Positions 61,688-64,000 of a stretch of 64,000 nt of DNA are shown here, piece after piece. How positions within the stretch are numbered: position 1 is the stretch's first letter; each line of letters starts with the position of its first letter. The translations under genes were made by a program, and so were the position numbers. This DNA comes from Azospirillum lipoferum (GTDB lineage: Bacteria > Pseudomonadota > Alphaproteobacteria > Azospirillales > Azospirillaceae). The notes below the pieces were generated by a model. The model did no database searches, was not told the origin of the DNA, and saw only the letters and a list, made by a program, of their open reading frames with translations. The stretch lies in contig NZ_JALJXJ010000009.1 in assembly GCF_024170005.1 (NCBI RefSeq), positions 186,001 to 250,000 of the forward strand, written 5' to 3'.

Positions 61688-64000
61688 GTGACAACCGACG
61701 CACCGGTCACGCAGCCGACCCAGAGCAACGGCGCATCGCCCGATGCGGACATTGCGGCCGTGCCGGTTGAAGAGGCGGCGGCACCGGAACAGGCCTGCTG
61801 CATCGTCGGGATCGGCGCCTCGGCCGGCGGGCTGGAGGCGTTGCAGCGATTCTTCGACGCGGTGCCGGGTGACAGCGACCTCGCCTATGTCGTGGTCCAG
61901 CACCTGTCGCCGGTGCACAAGAGCCTGATGGTCGATCTGCTGGCGAAGCACACGGCCATGGAGGTGGTGCAGGCGACCGAAGGGGTGCCGGTCCAGCGCA
62001 ACACCGTCTATCTGCTGCCGCCGGGCAAGCATCTGAGCATCGAGGATGGCCGGCTGCGGCTGACCGCCAAGGATGCCGGCAGCGGCATGAGCCTGCCGAT
62101 CGACATCTTCCTCACGGCACTGGCCCGCGACCAGGGTCCCTTCGCCATCGGGCTGATCCTGTCCGGCACCGGGTCGGACGGGACGCGCGGGCTGATGGCG
62201 ATCAAGTCGGCCGGCGGCTTCACCGCGGTCCAGCAGCCGGAAACCGCGCAGTTCGACGGCATGCCGCGCAGCGCGCTGGCTACGGGCCAGATCGACGCCA
62301 CCCTGCCGCCGGAGGAGTTGCCGGCCCGGCTGATCGAGCATGCGCGCAAGGTGCTGGCCCGCGCCCGGCCGATGCGGATGTCCGGTCAGGCGGGCCGGCA
62401 GCGGCGCGAGGATGGCGACGATCCGCTGGCCCAGATCATCGCCGTCATCCGCTCCGTCACCGGCGTCGATTTCTCGCATTACAAGCTGGCGACGCTGCTG
62501 CGGCGGATCGAGCGGCGGATGCAGGGCGCCGGGCTGGACTCGATGGAGGAGTATGCCGCCCTGCTGCGGCGGAACAGCGCCGAGACGGTGAACCTCTACA
62601 AGGAGATGCTGATCGGCGTCACCCGCTTCTTCCGGGACGAGGCGGCCTTCCGCGTCCTGGCCGACCGGGTGATCCCCAGCCTGCTCGCCAACCGCAGCCC
62701 GACCGACATGATCCGCGTCTGGGTCTGCGGCTGCGCCAGCGGGGAGGAGGCCTATTCCCTCGCCATCCTGTTCGCCGAGGCGCAGGAACGGCTCGGCCGC
62801 AGCATCGACGTCAAGATCTTCGCCACCGATATCGACCAGGACAGCATCGAGGTCGCGAGCCTCGGCGAATATCCCCGCTCGATCGCGGAGGACGTGTCGC
62901 AGGAACGGCTCGGGCGCTTCTTCACCGCGCGGGGCGACGGCTATGTGGTGGCGCGCGACATCCGCCGCATGGTGGTGTTCGCCGCCCACAACATCATGCG
63001 CGACCCGCCCTTCACCAAGATCGACCTGCTGAGCTGCCGCAACCTGCTGATCTACATGGACCAGCCGTTGCAGCGGAAGGTTCTCAGCCTGTTCCAGTAC
63101 GCGTTGCGCCAGAGCGGCTTCCTGTTCCTCGGCACCAGCGAGACGCTGGGCGACCTCCAGTCCGATTTCCACACCGTCGACAGCCGCAACAAGCTGTTCC
63201 AGAGCCTGCGCGCCGGGTCCTTCCGGCTGTCGCGGCTGCTGGTGCCGACGGTGGCGGCACCGCCGGCCCGCCATGGCGAGGATGGCGGCACCCAGGCGAT
63301 GGAGGAAGGGGCGGTCATCGACGAGGCGATCGGCGCCCTGATGAAGGCCTATGTGCCGCCCTGCCTGCTGGTCAACGAACAGATGACCATCATGCACGTG
63401 TTCGGCGACGCCTCCTCCCTGCTGAAGGTGCCGGCGGGCGAGGCGACGCTGAACGTGCTGAAGCTGCTGCCGTCCTCGGTCGCCATGGTGACCGGCACCG
63501 CGCTGAACCGCGCCTTCCGGTCGGGCGAGGAGTTCGCGCTGTCCAACATCCCGGTGAAGGACCGCGAGGGGGTGGCGGCGCTCAGCCTGCGGGTCCAGCC
63601 CTATGTCGCGCGCAAGACCGGCCGCCGCTTCGCCCTGGTGGTGCTGGACCGCGCCAACATGCTGCCGCTGGCGGTGCCGGACTCCGACTTCGACCTGAAT
63701 GCCGACGCCGCCGAGCGCATCCGCGGGCTGGAGCAGGAGCTGCTGTCGCGCGGCGAGAACCTCCAGGCGACCATCGAGGAGCTGGAGACAGCCAACGAAG
63801 AGCTGCAGGCGACCAACGAGGAACTGCTGGCCTCCAACGAGGAATTGCAGAGCACCAACGAGGAGCTGCAGTCGGTCAATGAGGAGCTTTACTCCGTCAA
63901 CGCCGAATATCAGGCGAAGGTGGAGGAGCTGACCGAGATCACCAACGACCTGGACAACCTGCTGCGCTCGACCGAGATCGGCACGGTGTTCCTGGACGGC
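61688..64000 (+). CDS. CheB-CheR fusion with coiled coil and PAS domain, C-terminus cut by window edge
   Basis: At least 771 residues of a signalling protein. Residues about 38-225 are a CheB methylesterase domain without a receiver domain: IVGIGASAGGLEAL has the catalytic Ser, VVQHLSPVH the His and LSGTGSDGTRG the Asp. Residues about 255-520 are a CheR methyltransferase (VWVCGCASGEEAYSLAIL as SAM site, FATDIDQDSIE, DLLSCRNLLIYM). A long coiled coil follows (about 685-755, repeated xNEELQ heptads), and a PAS domain begins at STEIGTVFLDG before the edge. Such fusions often continue to kinase or GGDEF domains. The start is GTG 61688 with AAGGA 13 nt upstream, so the start is uncertain. Confidence 0.9.
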   Translation, partial: MTTDAPVTQPTQSNGASPDADIAAVPVEEAAAPEQACCIVGIGASAGGLEALQRFFDAVPGDSDLAYVVVQHLSPVHKSLMVDLLAKHTAMEVVQATEGVPVQRNTVYLLPPGKHLSIEDGRLRLTAKDAGSGMSLPIDIFLTALARDQGPFAIGLILSGTGSDGTRGLMAIKSAGGFTAVQQPETAQFDGMPRSALATGQIDATLPPEELPARLIEHARKVLARARPMRMSGQAGRQRREDGDDPLAQIIAVIRSVTGVDFSHYKLATLLRRIERRMQGAGLDSMEEYAALLRRNSAETVNLYKEMLIGVTRFFRDEAAFRVLADRVIPSLLANRSPTDMIRVWVCGCASGEEAYSLAILFAEAQERLGRSIDVKIFATDIDQDSIEVASLGEYPRSIAEDVSQERLGRFFTARGDGYVVARDIRRMVVFAAHNIMRDPPFTKIDLLSCRNLLIYMDQPLQRKVLSLFQYALRQSGFLFLGTSETLGDLQSDFHTVDSRNKLFQSLRAGSFRLSRLLVPTVAAPPARHGEDGGTQAMEEGAVIDEAIGALMKAYVPPCLLVNEQMTIMHVFGDASSLLKVPAGEATLNVLKLLPSSVAMVTGTALNRAFRSGEEFALSNIPVKDREGVAALSLRVQPYVARKTGRRFALVVLDRANMLPLAVPDSDFDLNADAAERIRGLEQELLSRGENLQATIEELETANEELQATNEELLASNEELQSTNEELQSVNEELYSVNAEYQAKVEELTEITNDLDNLLRSTEIGTVFLDG

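Overview
The window reads as part of a high-GC alphaproteobacterial secondary replicon (chromid or megaplasmid), most like Azospirillum or a close relative in the Rhodospirillales. The evidence is inference from content: very GC-rich coding DNA with long antisense open frames, many chemotaxis and c-di-GMP proteins, polyamine, TRAP and Liv-type transport, a flaF-like gene, and a plasmid-style replication and partition block at about 31.3-36.0 kb. No rRNA, tRNA, intact insertion sequence or CRISPR array was recognised. The first gene (gabD-like) and the last (cheB-cheR fusion) are cut by the window edges.

Layout. 0-6.3 kb: a succinate-semialdehyde dehydrogenase gene divergent from an XRE-cupin regulator, next to a complete polyamine-type ABC transporter (potA-, potD/F-, potB- and potC-like). 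6.5-18.1 kb: an orphan TRAP solute-binding protein, a diguanylate cyclase, a zinc-ribbon metallopeptidase, glycogen debranching enzyme glgX, the divergent oxyR/katA pair and a chemoreceptor. 18.1-23 kb: an AT-richer gap, two unrecognised proteins, a lytic transglycosylase lipoprotein with a SPOR domain, and a GH1 beta-glucosidase. 23-30.6 kb: a complete histidine-utilisation locus arranged as divergent operons hutI-hutC-hutU (minus) and hutF-hutH-hutG (plus). It encodes the five-step route through formylglutamate, with a palindrome and -10 element between the operons.

31.3-36.0 kb is the replication/partition block. A RepA-like initiator faces away from a roughly 480 bp array of about fourteen iteron copies, mostly in 21 bp steps. 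On the other side is a four-gene overlapping operon: a winged-helix protein with a DnaT/replisome-organiser-like tail, a small protein of unknown function, a ParA ATPase, and a DUF3102-like protein where ParB is expected. A cluster of TTAAGA/TCTTAA sites precedes parA.

36.1-48.2 kb appears devoted to uptake and breakdown of a pyroglutamate-like compound: a LysR regulator, a complete Liv-type ABC transporter, a DUF1445 hydro-lyase-family protein, an amino-acid-binding protein, and the 5-oxoprolinase subunits pxpB, pxpC and pxpA with a chemoreceptor gene inserted between pxpC and pxpA. 48.4-61.3 kb is mixed: a short porin-like protein, an orphan cysteine desulfurase, a VOC-like gene divergent from its probable TetR repressor with two near-identical operators, a PQQ-type sugar dehydrogenase lipoprotein, a TPR/O-GlcNAc-transferase-like protein, an LptF-like permease overlapping a GT9 glycosyltransferase, flaF, a VapBC-type toxin-antitoxin pair and long-form NAD synthetase. 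The window ends inside a CheB-CheR-coiled-coil-PAS sensory protein.

The most interesting non-coding signals are the iteron origin, the partition-site candidates, and a composite repeat with nested hairpins present in two similar copies (3.8-4.0 and 42.1-42.3 kb) whose stems show a compensating difference.
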